Assembly (NCBI GenBank): GCA_937988775.1
Contig: CALKHP010000036.1
Coordinates: forward strand, 6,734 to 70,733
Reading direction: 5' to 3'
DNA: 64,000 bases
DNA from: an uncultured Alphaproteobacteria bacterium
GTDB taxonomy: Bacteria > Pseudomonadota > Alphaproteobacteria > Rhizobiales > Beijerinckiaceae
Shown: in pieces, positions 50,459 through 60,971 of the stretch
How the letters are laid out: the number at the start of each line of letters is the position of its first letter
How positions within the stretch are numbered: the stretch's first letter is position 1
The notes under the pieces: generated by a model
What the model saw: only the letters and a program-made list of their open reading frames with translations
What the model was told of the DNA's origin: nothing
The model's database searches: none
Program-made: the position numbers and the translations under genes

Positions 50459-51592
50459 TCAGTTCGGATTTGCCGGCGCGGCATCCGCATCATTCGACGG
50501 CTGCACCGCGTTGTTGATGATGACCGGCGTGCCGTTACTGAGTTTCAACTGGCCGGAGGTGACGACGGTCTGGCCTTCGCTCAATCCCTTCACCACGGCG
50601 ATCTGGTCGCCGCGCGTCTGGCCCGTGGTGACGAAGGTCTGGTTGGCGACGAGTTGCGGCTTGCCGTCGGGGCCGCTGCCCTTGTCGGTGACGACGAAGG
50701 CGACATTGCCGTAAGGGTTGATGGTCACCGCCGTCTGCGGCAGGGTGATGTAGTCGTGCGGTTCCCCGACCGCGACCGTGATGCTGCCGAACATGCCGGG
50801 CAGCAGCTTGTCGCCGGGGTTCGGGAAGCTCGCCCGGATGGTCAGGCTGCGGCTCTGGCTGTCGACGAGCGGGCTGATCGCGGTGATCTTTCCCGCGAAA
50901 CCCTGGCTGCCGTAGGTATCGACCGTGGCGGTGACCGCCTGCCCGACCTTCAACTGCGACAGGGCCTGTTGCGGCATGGTGAAATCGAACTGGATCGGAT
51001 CGAGCGATTGCAGCGTGACCACGCTCGTGCCGCTCGCCAGATACTGGCCGAGCGTCACCAGCCTGATGCCGAGCCGGCCGTCGAACGGTGCCCTGATCGA
51101 ATATTGTTCAATCAAGGCCTGTTGCGCCAGGACCTGCGCCTGCGCCGCCTTCAGGTTGGCCTGGTCGCTATCGACCACGGATTGCGCGATGGAGCGCGTC
51201 CTGATCAGCGAGGAATCGCGGTCATAGGTGAGTTGCGCATTGGTCGCGGCCGCCTGGTACTGCTGCAAGGTGGCGATCTGCTGATCGGCCACGAGCTGGA
51301 CGATGAGCGCGCCCTTCTTCACGTCCTGCCCGTCCTCGAATGCGATCTTCTGCACGATGCCGGGCACCTGCGCCGACAGGTTGGTGCCCTGGACGGCGTT
51401 GAAGCTGCCGACGGCGTGCAGCACGCTCTGCCACGGGCTCATGGCGGCATCGATCGTCGAAACGGTTTGCGGCGGCGCTTTCAGCTTGGCGAGATAGGCG
51501 GTGATGGCGCGGTTCTTGAAGGCCTGGAATCCGAACAGCCCGCCCAGGATCGCGCCAAGCACGATCAGCATGATCACCATGCGCTTCTTCAT
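50459..51592 (-). CDS. RND efflux periplasmic adaptor (membrane fusion protein)
   Basis: A 377-residue adaptor. An uncleaved N-terminal anchor (VIMLIVLGAILGGLFGFQAF) is followed by the lipoyl/hairpin region (LSAQVPGIVQKIAFEDGQDVKKGALIVQL, a coiled coil to about residue 155, then YSIRAPFDGRLGIRLVTLGQY) and the beta-barrel part. ATG 51592 has only AGG nearby, but a strong GGAGG (on the minus strand near 51618) precedes a five-codon reading frame that ends in an ATGA overlap with this start. It is co-transcribed with the pump gene. Confidence 0.9.
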   Translation of the reverse strand: MKKRMVIMLIVLGAILGGLFGFQAFKNRAITAYLAKLKAPPQTVSTIDAAMSPWQSVLHAVGSFNAVQGTNLSAQVPGIVQKIAFEDGQDVKKGALIVQLVADQQIATLQQYQAAATNAQLTYDRDSSLIRTRSIAQSVVDSDQANLKAAQAQVLAQQALIEQYSIRAPFDGRLGIRLVTLGQYLASGTSVVTLQSLDPIQFDFTMPQQALSQLKVGQAVTATVDTYGSQGFAGKITAISPLVDSQSRSLTIRASFPNPGDKLLPGMFGSITVAVGEPHDYITLPQTAVTINPYGNVAFVVTDKGSGPDGKPQLVANQTFVTTGQTRGDQIAVVKGLSEGQTVVTSGQLKLSNGTPVIINNAVQPSNDADAAPANPN

Positions 51593-51683
51593 GGCCTGAT
51601 CTTCATGGCCCGACACCTCCGCGCCCCAGCAACATGTGCCGAAGCGTGGCGCGCTTCAAGGCCGGGCGGGCCGAATGCCCGCC

Positions 51684-53522
51684 TCAGGGCGCAAGGCGCG
51701 CCGGCCGCAGGCCACGCAAGCTGTTGCCGAGAAACCAGTTTTCAGCCTGCGCGAGGTCCTCGATGCGCAATGATCGTTCGACGGCCTCGCCGCTGTCGAG
51801 CAGGCTTTGGCGCAGCACGCCGGGCAGCACGCCGTCATCGCATGGCGGCGTCAGCAGGATGCCGCCACGCGCCACGAACACCGTGTTGCGCGTCGCTTCC
51901 GTGACGCAACCGGCCCGGTTCAGGAAGATCGCCTCGTCGGCGCCTTGCGCCGCCGCAGCCGTGAAGGCTGCTTCGTGGAGCCGGCGCCGCGTCGTCTTGT
52001 GGCGCAGGAAAGGGTCGCCGGCATCGGTGCGCTCGGTCGCGATCGCGACCGCGAGCGGCCGGTCCGGCTCGGCCGCGAGCAATGGCGCGGCGAGGTCGAG
52101 CGTGCCGTCACGGCCGAGCTCCAGGCGGATGCGGCGCTCGCCCGGCGCGGTGAAGCTCGCGGCAAGCGCTGCCAGCCTCGCCTCGATGTCCTGGCGGTCG
52201 AAGCGGAAGCCGAGCGCCGCAGCCGAGCGCGCGAGACGGGCGAGATGCAATGGCAGCCGCACGAAGCCGGCCGCCGCCGACCAGCGCAGCGTTTCGATCA
52301 GGCCGTAATCCCCGGTGAGATCGCTCAGCACGCGCGCCTTCAGCAGGCTCTCGGCATATTCGCTCGGCGCATCCGAATCCACGACGATGCCGCCGCCGCA
52401 GCCATAGCAACCGGAGCCGTCGCGAAACAGCGTCGCGGTGCGGATGGCGACGTTGAAGCGCAGGGCGCCGTTCGGGGCGATGGCGCCGATGGCGCCGGTA
52501 TAGACGCCGCGCGGCCGCTCCTCGATCTCGCGGATGATCTGCATCGCCCTGAGTTTCGGCGCGCCGGTGATCGAGCCGCACGGGAACATGGCGCGCATGA
52601 GGTCCTCGAGCGACAGGCCGGGTTTGAGCTCCGCAGTCACGGTCGAGGTCAGCGTGTGCAGCGTCGGATAGGTCTCGACCGTGAACAGGCTCGGCACGGC
52701 GACCGAGCCGAGCGTGCTGATCCGGCCGAGATCGTTGCGCAGCAGATCGACGATCATCAGGTTCTCGGCGCGCTGCTTGGGGTCGGCCTGCAACGCGCGC
52801 ATGGCGGCGCGGTCGGCCTCCGGGCCGGCGCCGCGCGCCACGGTGCCCTTCATCGGCCGCGTCGTCGCCCGGCCGTCCGCCACCTCCAGAAACAGTTCCG
52901 GCGACACCGACAGGATGCTCGCATCCTCGCAGGCGACGACGCCGCCATGCGCCACCGGCTGGCTGGCGCGCAGCGCGGCATAGAGCGCCAGCGGCGCGCC
53001 GTCATAGCGGAAATCGACCGGGAAGGTCAGGTTGATCTGGTAGGCATCGCCGGCATGGAGATAATCCAGTATCCGCCCGACGCGGGCCGCGTGTGTCGCG
53101 GCTTGGCCGGGTGCCGGGACCAGCGTGAGCGGTGGTGGTGTCAGGCCCGCGAAATGCCGGTCGAGCTGCGCTGCCGCGATCGCTTGCGGCTCCCGAAACA
53201 GCCCGAACCACAACAGCGGCAGCGCCCGCTTCGGCGGCATCGCCGCGGCGAGGCGGGGCTCGAACGCATAGCCCAACTCGTAGCTCAGGAAGCCGGCCGC
53301 ATGCAGGCCGCGCGCCAGACCGGCCTCGATCCTGGCAAGCGCGGCCGGGATGTGCGCGCCATCATCGCAGCGCACGAGTTCGACCGGATCGCTATAGAGC
53401 TGCGCCGGCGCCGATCCGGCAAGCCGGTCCTCCAGCAGCACGAAGGGCCGTTGCGTCGTCAGCATCGTCCCGAAAGGCTTTTGCCCTGAAAGCCGGAGCC
53501 GTTCACCGTCGGCGTCGATCAT
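51684..53522 (-). CDS. pabB: Fused aminodeoxychorismate synthase component I and aminodeoxychorismate lyase (PabB-PabC)
   Basis: A 612-residue bifunctional enzyme for p-aminobenzoate, a folate precursor. Residues to about 370 are the PabB chorismate-binding domain: RPMKGTVARG has the Lys nucleophile that separates PabB from anthranilate synthase, then DLLRNDLGRIS and GSITGAPKLRAMQII. Residues from about 385 are a class IV PLP lyase (PabC), with the Lys in FLRHKTTRR and ADEAIFLNRAGCVTEATRNTVF. GGGGGAGGG before ATG 53522 decides the start. It lies 91 bases before the efflux adaptor on the same strand; a functional link is unlikely. Confidence 0.92.
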   Translation of the reverse strand: MIDADGERLRLSGQKPFGTMLTTQRPFVLLEDRLAGSAPAQLYSDPVELVRCDDGAHIPAALARIEAGLARGLHAAGFLSYELGYAFEPRLAAAMPPKRALPLLWFGLFREPQAIAAAQLDRHFAGLTPPPLTLVPAPGQAATHAARVGRILDYLHAGDAYQINLTFPVDFRYDGAPLALYAALRASQPVAHGGVVACEDASILSVSPELFLEVADGRATTRPMKGTVARGAGPEADRAAMRALQADPKQRAENLMIVDLLRNDLGRISTLGSVAVPSLFTVETYPTLHTLTSTVTAELKPGLSLEDLMRAMFPCGSITGAPKLRAMQIIREIEERPRGVYTGAIGAIAPNGALRFNVAIRTATLFRDGSGCYGCGGGIVVDSDAPSEYAESLLKARVLSDLTGDYGLIETLRWSAAAGFVRLPLHLARLARSAAALGFRFDRQDIEARLAALAASFTAPGERRIRLELGRDGTLDLAAPLLAAEPDRPLAVAIATERTDAGDPFLRHKTTRRRLHEAAFTAAAAQGADEAIFLNRAGCVTEATRNTVFVARGGILLTPPCDDGVLPGVLRQSLLDSGEAVERSLRIEDLAQAENWFLGNSLRGLRPARLAP

Positions 53523-53701
53523 CACGCCCTCCCCCGCGACGGCCATGCGCCCAGCCGGTAGCGGGACGGGACGGATGCGTCAATGGGCGCGGGCGCCGCG
53601 CTGGAGAAGGGGCGTTTTCGGACAGGCCGCCATCGGGTTGCGTCGCGTTCTTGCCGAAATGAAAAAGGTCTGTTTTCGGTTTTGTTACGCCATCCGTCGA
53701 A

Positions 53702-53731
53702 TTGCCAGAGCGATTTTCCTGTCCGCACAAT
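53702..53731 (+). promoter_or_regulatory. Possible promoter of the branched-chain-type ABC operon
   Basis: TTGCCA (53702-53707), 18 bases, then CACAAT (53726-53731), about 45 bases before the binding-protein ATG. The upstream gap from 53523 holds AT-rich stretches (53650-53700) but no clear repeat. Confidence 0.35.
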
Positions 53732-53776
53732 GTCGGCCCCAATGCGCGATCTACAAGCGACACCCAGGGAGGCAAC

Positions 53777-55027
53777 ATGACAATCAGCCAACAGCCATTC
53801 GGAATCCTTGCCGGCGCGGTCGCCGTGGCACTGGGCAGCGCCATGCTGCTTCCGGTACCCGCACAGGCCGCCGACCCGATCCGCATTGGCGTCATCGCCG
53901 AGGCGCAATCCGTCGCCGGCTCGTCCATTCCGCAGGCGGCACAGCTCGCCGCCGAGGAGATCAACGCCAAGGGAGGCGTCGACGGTCGCAAGGTGGAGAT
54001 CATCACCTACGACAACCACTCCTCCTCCGCCGATTCGGTGCGTGCCTTCCAGCGCGCCGTCAACGAGGACAAGGTCAACGCGGTGATTTCGAGCTATATC
54101 AGTGAGGTTGTGCTGGCGCTCGAACCATGGGCTTCGCGCCTGAAGACCGTGCTGATCACGCCGGGCGCCGCCTCCGATGTCATCACGCAGAACATCGCCA
54201 AGGATTATGATCACAACAAATACACGTTCCACGGCTACCTGACCTCGAGCGCGCTCGCCGGGCTGGTTTGCGACGCCGCCAAGGATCTGCTCGTCGACGG
54301 CCTCAAGATGAAATCGGCCGTCATCATGAGCGAGGATGCCGCCTGGACGACGCCACTCGACGCGGCTTATGAGAAATGCCTGCCCAAGATCGGGCTGAAG
54401 GTGCTCGATCATATCCGCTTCTCGCCGGACACCACCGATTTCACGCCGATCTTCAACAAGATCGAAGGGCAGAAACCGGACGTGATCATCACCGGCATCT
54501 CGCATGTCGGCACGCAGCCGACCGTGCAGTGGAAGAGCCAGCAGGTGCCGATCCCGATGCTGGGCATTTCCTCGCAGGCGACCAACTCGACCTTCTGGAA
54601 GGATACCAACGGCGCGGCCGACGGCGTGCTGTTCAATGCCGTTTCCGGGCCGGGCGTCGCGGTGACGCCGAAGACGCTGCCCTTCGTGGACGCGTTCCAG
54701 AAGAAGTTCGGCAACCTGCCGTCCTATGCCGGCTACACGAGCTATGACGAGGTTTATTACATCGCCGAGGCCGTGCATCGCGCCGGCTCGCTCAACAGCG
54801 ACAAGCTGGTCGCCGCGCTCGAGAAGACCGACTATGTCGGCACCATCGGCCGTGTGGAGTTCCTGCCCAAGGGCGATCCCCATGTGCATGGCCTCAGGAC
54901 CGGCAAGGGCACCATCACCGGGCTGATGCTGCAATGGCAGGATGGCAAGCAGGTCAATCTCTGGCCGGCCAACGTCGCCAACGGCAAGCTGAAGTTCCCG
55001 TCCTTCGTCAAGACGGCGTCCCACTGA
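53777..55027 (+). CDS. Branched-chain amino acid-type ABC transporter substrate-binding protein
   Basis: A 416-residue LivK-type (Peripla_BP_6) binding protein. The signal peptide ends near residue 34 (PVPAQAAD). IRIGVIAEAQSVAGSSIPQAAQLAAEE, NAKGGVDGRKVEIITYDNHS and VNAVISSYISEVVLAL are the first-domain blocks. The AGGGAGG ribosome site is four bases before ATG 53777. The group also binds amides, aromatic acids and other ligands, so the substrate is open. A strong hairpin follows its stop codon. Confidence 0.92.
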   Translation: MTISQQPFGILAGAVAVALGSAMLLPVPAQAADPIRIGVIAEAQSVAGSSIPQAAQLAAEEINAKGGVDGRKVEIITYDNHSSSADSVRAFQRAVNEDKVNAVISSYISEVVLALEPWASRLKTVLITPGAASDVITQNIAKDYDHNKYTFHGYLTSSALAGLVCDAAKDLLVDGLKMKSAVIMSEDAAWTTPLDAAYEKCLPKIGLKVLDHIRFSPDTTDFTPIFNKIEGQKPDVIITGISHVGTQPTVQWKSQQVPIPMLGISSQATNSTFWKDTNGAADGVLFNAVSGPGVAVTPKTLPFVDAFQKKFGNLPSYAGYTSYDEVYYIAEAVHRAGSLNSDKLVAALEKTDYVGTIGRVEFLPKGDPHVHGLRTGKGTITGLMLQWQDGKQVNLWPANVANGKLKFPSFVKTASH

Positions 55028-55034
55028 GGAGGCG

Positions 55035-55063
55035 CGCGGGGTTGCCATGAGGCAGGCCCCGCG
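55035..55063. repeat. Intercistronic hairpin after the LivK-type gene
   Basis: CGCGGGG (55035-55041) pairs with CCCCGCG (55057-55063), continued by TTGCC with GGCAG across one bulged G, closing on an ATGA loop. It begins eight bases after the stop codon. No T-run follows. Probably a message-stabilising or partial-termination hairpin. The rest of the 268-base gap shows no gene. Confidence 0.6.
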
Positions 55064-55295
55064 TGTCGCCGAGACGGGCTCCCGGACCTGGCCGCCGCCG
55101 CTTGCGTCGGCCGCCCTGCCGGGAGCCTGCCTGCAACGCCTCGGACGGCTTCTTGACCAGCGCTCCGGCAGGGGCGCGTCGCTGAAGCTGCTTCGGGACC
55201 TCCTGACATAGCGGTCGAGACGCCGCTCGCGTGGCCCGCCGGGGCCGGGTTTGCGAGCCGTTTCAGGTGCTACAGCCCGCGGGACCGATCTCCAC

Positions 55296-56171
55296 ATGCA
55301 ATTCTGGCAAATCCTGATCGACGGTTTCGCCATCAGCGCGCTCTACGCGCTCGGCGCTACCGGCTTCACGCTGATCTTCGGCGTTTCCGGCGTGCTCAAC
55401 CTGTCGCATGGCGCCTTGATGGTCGCGGCGGCGGTCGCTGCCTGGGCGGCGGCCAGCGAATTCGGCACCGGCAGCTATCTCGGCGCGCTGATCGGCGTGC
55501 TCACCAGCCTGGTGCTGGCCTTCGCGACCTATTTCATCGCGGTGCGGCCGATCCAGAACTCGAAGCGCATCGCCGAGCGCGAGAAGGAAATCTTCATCCT
55601 GACCTCGACGCTGCTCTGGGGCATCATCATCCAGGAGGTGGTCGCCTATCTGTTCACCAACAACGCCAAGACGGTGCTGCCGATCATCGAGGGCGTGGTG
55701 GTGTTTCTCGGCGTGCGCACGCCGTCGAACGAGTTCTTCACGGCCATCGTGTGCTGGCTGGTCATCGCCGTGCTGTGGCTGCTCGTCAACCGCACCAAGG
55801 CCGGCAAGGCGGTGCTCGCCGCCTCAATGAACCCGCGCGGCGTCACGCTGCTCGGCTTCGAACTGTCGCATATCTATCTCGCCGTCTGGGGCGTTTACGG
55901 CATCCTGGCCGGTATTGCCGGCGTGCTGCTCGGCATGTTCCTCGGCGTCAGCTCGTACAGCGTCGGACCGCTGACCGCGAGCGCCTTCTCGATCGTCGTG
56001 CTCGGCGGGCTCGGCAGCGTCTCGGGCTCGCTGATCGCGGCTTATGTCGTGGGCTATCTCGAGACCCTGACCGCCTATCTGGTGTCGCCGGCCTATCGCT
56101 CCATCCCCGCGCTGCTCCTGCTGGTGCTGGTGATGTATCTGCGCCCGCAAGGGCTGTTTGGAAGGAGGTAA
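55296..56171 (+). CDS. livH: Branched-chain amino acid-type ABC permease LivH
   Basis: A 291-residue LivH-type permease with about eight membrane segments. GFAISALYALGATGFTLIFGVSGVLNLSHGALM at the N-terminus and KAVLAASMNPRGVTLLGFELSHIY (the ATPase-contact loop) are characteristic, as is SIVVLGGLGSVSGSLIAAYVVGYLE near the end. The start at 55296 lacks a strong ribosome site; an in-frame ATG-like codon at 55251 would add 15 polar residues. It follows the LivK-type gene and precedes livM by four bases. Confidence 0.92.
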   Translation: MQFWQILIDGFAISALYALGATGFTLIFGVSGVLNLSHGALMVAAAVAAWAAASEFGTGSYLGALIGVLTSLVLAFATYFIAVRPIQNSKRIAEREKEIFILTSTLLWGIIIQEVVAYLFTNNAKTVLPIIEGVVVFLGVRTPSNEFFTAIVCWLVIAVLWLLVNRTKAGKAVLAASMNPRGVTLLGFELSHIYLAVWGVYGILAGIAGVLLGMFLGVSSYSVGPLTASAFSIVVLGGLGSVSGSLIAAYVVGYLETLTAYLVSPAYRSIPALLLLVLVMYLRPQGLFGRR

Positions 56172-56175
56172 AGCC

Positions 56176-57104
56176 ATGATGCGCGAGACCTTTGCCTCCC
56201 GCCCGTTCTGGTTCGGGCTGATCTTCGTGGCGCTGGCGACCGTGCTGCCGCTTGGCGTTTCCGGCTACATTCTCGGGCTGCTGACCATCGCCTATTACAC
56301 GGCGGTGTTCGCGATGTCGTGGGACCTGCTGTTCGGCTTCGCCGGCGAGGTCAATTTCGGGCCGACCTTCCTGATCGGCCTCGGCGCCTATACCGCCGGC
56401 ATTCTCGATGCCCGGTTCTCGCCCGGCCTGTCGCTATGGATCTGCGTGCTGGCCGGCGCTCTCGCGGCGGTGATCGGCGGCGTGCTGCTCGCCCTGCCGG
56501 CGCTCAGGGTCACGGGGCCGTATTTCGGCCTGATCACGCTGGTGGCGGTGCAGCTCCTGCAAAGCTTCGTGGTGGTGTTCGCCAGCCTGACCGGCGGCGA
56601 GATCGGCCTGTCGGTGCCGGACGTGATCTCGATCGATGCCGGCGTCAATTATTATCTCGCCTTCGGCTTCATGATGGTCAGCGGCGCCATCCTCTACGGG
56701 CTGTCGCGCTCCTCGATCGGCCTGATCCTGCAGGCGAGCGGGCAGGATGCGGTGCAGGCGGGCGCGCTCGGCTTCAACGTCGCCAAGCACAAGCTCGCCG
56801 CCTTCATCGTCAGCGCCTTCTTCTCCGGTCTCGCCGGTGCGCTGATGGTGTTCTACATGGGCACGGCCTCGGTCGGCACTTTCGTCGATATCTCGGTCGG
56901 CGTGCAGATCATCATCGCGGCGGTGCTCGGCGGGCGCCGCACGGTGATCGGCGCCGCCATCGGCGCGGTGTTCCTGATCGGCATGGGCGAGTTCCTGCGC
57001 CCGCTCGGCGAACTCGCGACGCTGATCGTCTCGGTGATGGCGCTGTTCGTGATCCTGTTCTTCCCGGACGGGTTCCTCGGCATGCTGCGCGGCGGAGCGC
57101 GCGC

Positions 57105-57108
<4 letters not shown>
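56176..57108 (+). CDS. livM: Branched-chain amino acid-type ABC permease LivM
   Basis: A 310-residue LivM-type permease. FAMSWDLLFGFAGEVNFGPTFLIGLGAY, TGPYFGLITLVAVQL and GQDAVQAGALGFNVAKHKLAAFIVSAFFSGLAGALM are family blocks. ILFFPDGFLGML is the usual C-terminal end. GGAGGTAA seven bases upstream favours ATG 56176 (ATG 56179 also possible). It overlaps the fused ATPase gene (ATGA). Confidence 0.92.
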
Positions 57109-58567
<1,459 letters not shown>

Positions 58568-58571
<4 letters not shown>

Positions 58572-59950
58572 GCGTTGCCGGTTTTCGCGCCCATCGTCAG
58601 CCATGCGGCCGCCGCGCAGGCGATCTGGACGGCACCGCCGGCGAGCATGGCCAGGCGCAGGCCGTCCGGCCCGCCTTGCATCATCGCGAATACCGCTCCG
58701 AGAATGGCGACGCCGATCGTCGCGCCGGCCATGCGCGCGACGTTGATGAGGGCGCCGGCGGTGCCCGAGCGCGCCGCGGACACGGCGCCGACGGCCGCGC
58801 CCATGAGCGGGCCGGTGGCGAAGCCCAGGCCAAGCCCCGCCAAAGCCAGGCCGATCTCGGCCGGCGCGATGCTGGCCTGATCGGCGCTGAGGCCGACCAG
58901 CATCAGGCTCGCCCCGATGATGGCGACGCCACTGGCGGCGGCGAAACGCGCGCCGAACCTTTCAGCCAGTGCGCCCGAGAACGGCGACACGATGAGGAAG
59001 ACCAGCGCCATCGGCATCAGCGCCAGGCCAGCCCCGACGGCATCGAGCCTGCCGGTGCCTTGCCATGTCAGCGGCAACATGAACAGCATGCCATAGACGC
59101 CGAATGTCATGCCGGCGGTCGCGGTGACCGCGCCCCGGAACTCCCGGACCCGGAAGATATCCAGGGGAACCAGCGCAACCGCGCCCTTGCCGGCCTCGAC
59201 CCGGATGAACAGGGCGAAGGTGACGATCGCGACGAGCAAGGCCATCGCCGCGATGCCGGGCGATCCGTGCGATTCAATGGCGGCGAAGGCGAGGCTTCCG
59301 AGCGCGACGGCTCCGAAAAATTGCGCCGGCATGTCGAAATGCCGCCCCTCTGGGTCGGACGATTCCGGAATCGTGGGGATGGCGAGAACGAGCGCCGCGA
59401 GGCTGAGCGGAATGACGACGACGAAAATGCTGCGCCAGCCGGATTGAGCGATCAGGATGCCGCCCAATGTCGGGCCGATCGCCAGGGCAAGGCCATTGCA
59501 CGCCGCCCAGATGCCCAGGGCGCGGCCGCGTTCGGCGGCATCGTGCCAGACCACGCGGACGATCGCGAGAGAGGCGGGCAGAAGCAACGCCGCCGCGAAG
59601 CCCGCGATGGCGCGGCCCCAGATCAGCATCGAAACCGAGGATGCGAGCGCGCACAGGAGCGATGCAGCCGTGAAGATCGCCGCGCCGATCATGAAAATCC
59701 GCCGCCGGCCGTAAAGATCGGCGAGCAGGCCGCCGGTGAGCAGCAGCACGGCGTAGACGAGATTGTAGCTGTCGATGACCCATTGCAGCGCGGTCACGCT
59801 GGCCGAGAAATACGCGCCGATCGGCCGGGTGGCGAGGTTGACGACCGCCGTGTCGATCTGGGCGACGAGCACCGCCAGGCAAAGCGTGGTCAGGGTCAGC
59901 CAGCGGCGCGCGGGCGCCGTGACGATGCGCAATCGGGACATGTCATCCAT
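58568..59950 (-). CDS. MFS transporter, DHA2 (EmrB-like) drug:proton antiporter type
   Basis: A 460-residue major facilitator protein with about 14 membrane segments. LVAQIDTAVVNLATRPIG in the first segment and GLLADLYGRRRIFMIGA (motif A) are DHA2 marks. ALGIWAACNGLALAIGPTLGGILI is the antiporter motif C region. It probably exports a toxic compound or metabolite. The stop overlaps the convergent LivG-LivF stop by three bases. Start 59950 is provisional; ATG 59941 is in frame. Confidence 0.9.
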
Positions 59951-60042
59951 GGCGTTCGGGCCTCGCTTCGCGTGAGGGCCGAACCTATCGGAGCGTGAGG
60001 CCGTGATGCTTCGCTGCGTGTCGAAGCGTCAGGAAGGGGCGC

Positions 60043-60936
60043 TTAACGCGCGGGGTCGCCGCCATAGAGCCGCAGGATGGCGGCCGAATCCGCCATCTCG
60101 TTGCCCTGCTCGACAAAGGCGCGGTAGCGCTCGGCCGCCGCCTCGACCACCGGCAGGGAGAGGCCGAGCGCGTCGGCGAAGCCATGCACCGCCTTCATGT
60201 CCTTGAGCAGTTGGCGGGCATAGGCACGCGGCGGGTCGAAATCCCGCGCCAGCATCTGCGGATAGAGTTTGCGCAACAGGCTGCTGTCGGCGAAACCGCC
60301 GGCAAGGCAGGCCGGCAATTGCGCCGCCTCGATGCCGGCCGCCTCGGCCAGCGCCAGCGCTTCCGCCATCAGCACGAAGCCGGTGCCGACGATGGCCTGA
60401 TTGATCATCTTGGTGGTCTGGCCGGCGCCGGACGGCCCCATATGCGTGAAGTTGCCGGCCATATCGCGCATCAGCGGGCGGATGGCCTCGATGTCGCCCG
60501 CCGCGCCGCCGGCCATCACCGTCATGGTGCCGTCGCGCGCGCCGCCGGGGCCGCCGGAGACCGGCGCGTCGACCCAGCCCATGCCGGTCTCGCGCCGCAG
60601 CCTCGCCGCCATGTCGCGGGTGGCGTTCGGATCGGCTGTCGACAGGTCGATCAGGAGCTTGTCGGGCCGTGCCGCCGCCGCGATGCCGTTGGGGCCGAAG
60701 ACGCAGGCCTCGACCGCCGCCGTATGCAGCACGCATAGCAGCACGATGTCGCTCGCCTCGGCCACGGCGGCAGGCGAGGCCGCCGCGACGGCGCCGAACG
60801 GCACCACGGTCGCGAGCCGCTCCGGTTCGAGGTTCCACACCGTGACGGCATGGCCACGCTCGAGTAGGCGCCGCGTCATCGCCTCGCCCATCAGGCCGAT
60901 GCCGACGAAGCCCAGCCGTTCTGCGTTCACGGGCAT
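60043..60936 (-). CDS. Beta-hydroxyacid dehydrogenase (3-hydroxyisobutyrate dehydrogenase family), second
   Basis: A 297-residue NAD(P)-dependent dehydrogenase. GFVGIGLMGEAMTRRLLERG is the Rossmann motif, WVDAPVSGGPGGARDG the substrate block and the catalytic Lys is in GQTTKMINQ. Residue choices resemble tartronate semialdehyde reductase and related enzymes as much as 3-hydroxyisobutyrate dehydrogenase. GGAGTGGGC before ATG 60936 decides the start, although a TTG at 60975 overlaps the TctC stop (TTGA). It is co-transcribed with the TctC-type binding protein. Confidence 0.87.
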   Translation of the reverse strand: MPVNAERLGFVGIGLMGEAMTRRLLERGHAVTVWNLEPERLATVVPFGAVAAASPAAVAEASDIVLLCVLHTAAVEACVFGPNGIAAAARPDKLLIDLSTADPNATRDMAARLRRETGMGWVDAPVSGGPGGARDGTMTVMAGGAAGDIEAIRPLMRDMAGNFTHMGPSGAGQTTKMINQAIVGTGFVLMAEALALAEAAGIEAAQLPACLAGGFADSSLLRKLYPQMLARDFDPPRAYARQLLKDMKAVHGFADALGLSLPVVEAAAERYRAFVEQGNEMADSAAILRLYGGDPAR

Positions 60937-60971
60937 GCCCACTCCGCTATCGTTCGGGATTGCGGAGAGGC

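Noticed and set aside
47369..51904. A plus-strand open frame of over 1500 codons opposite the RND pump and adaptor
   Set aside because: The minus-strand pump and adaptor have clear family motifs. The plus-strand translation is full of Arg, Asp, Gly and His with no recognisable domain, as expected from antisense of a GC-rich gene.
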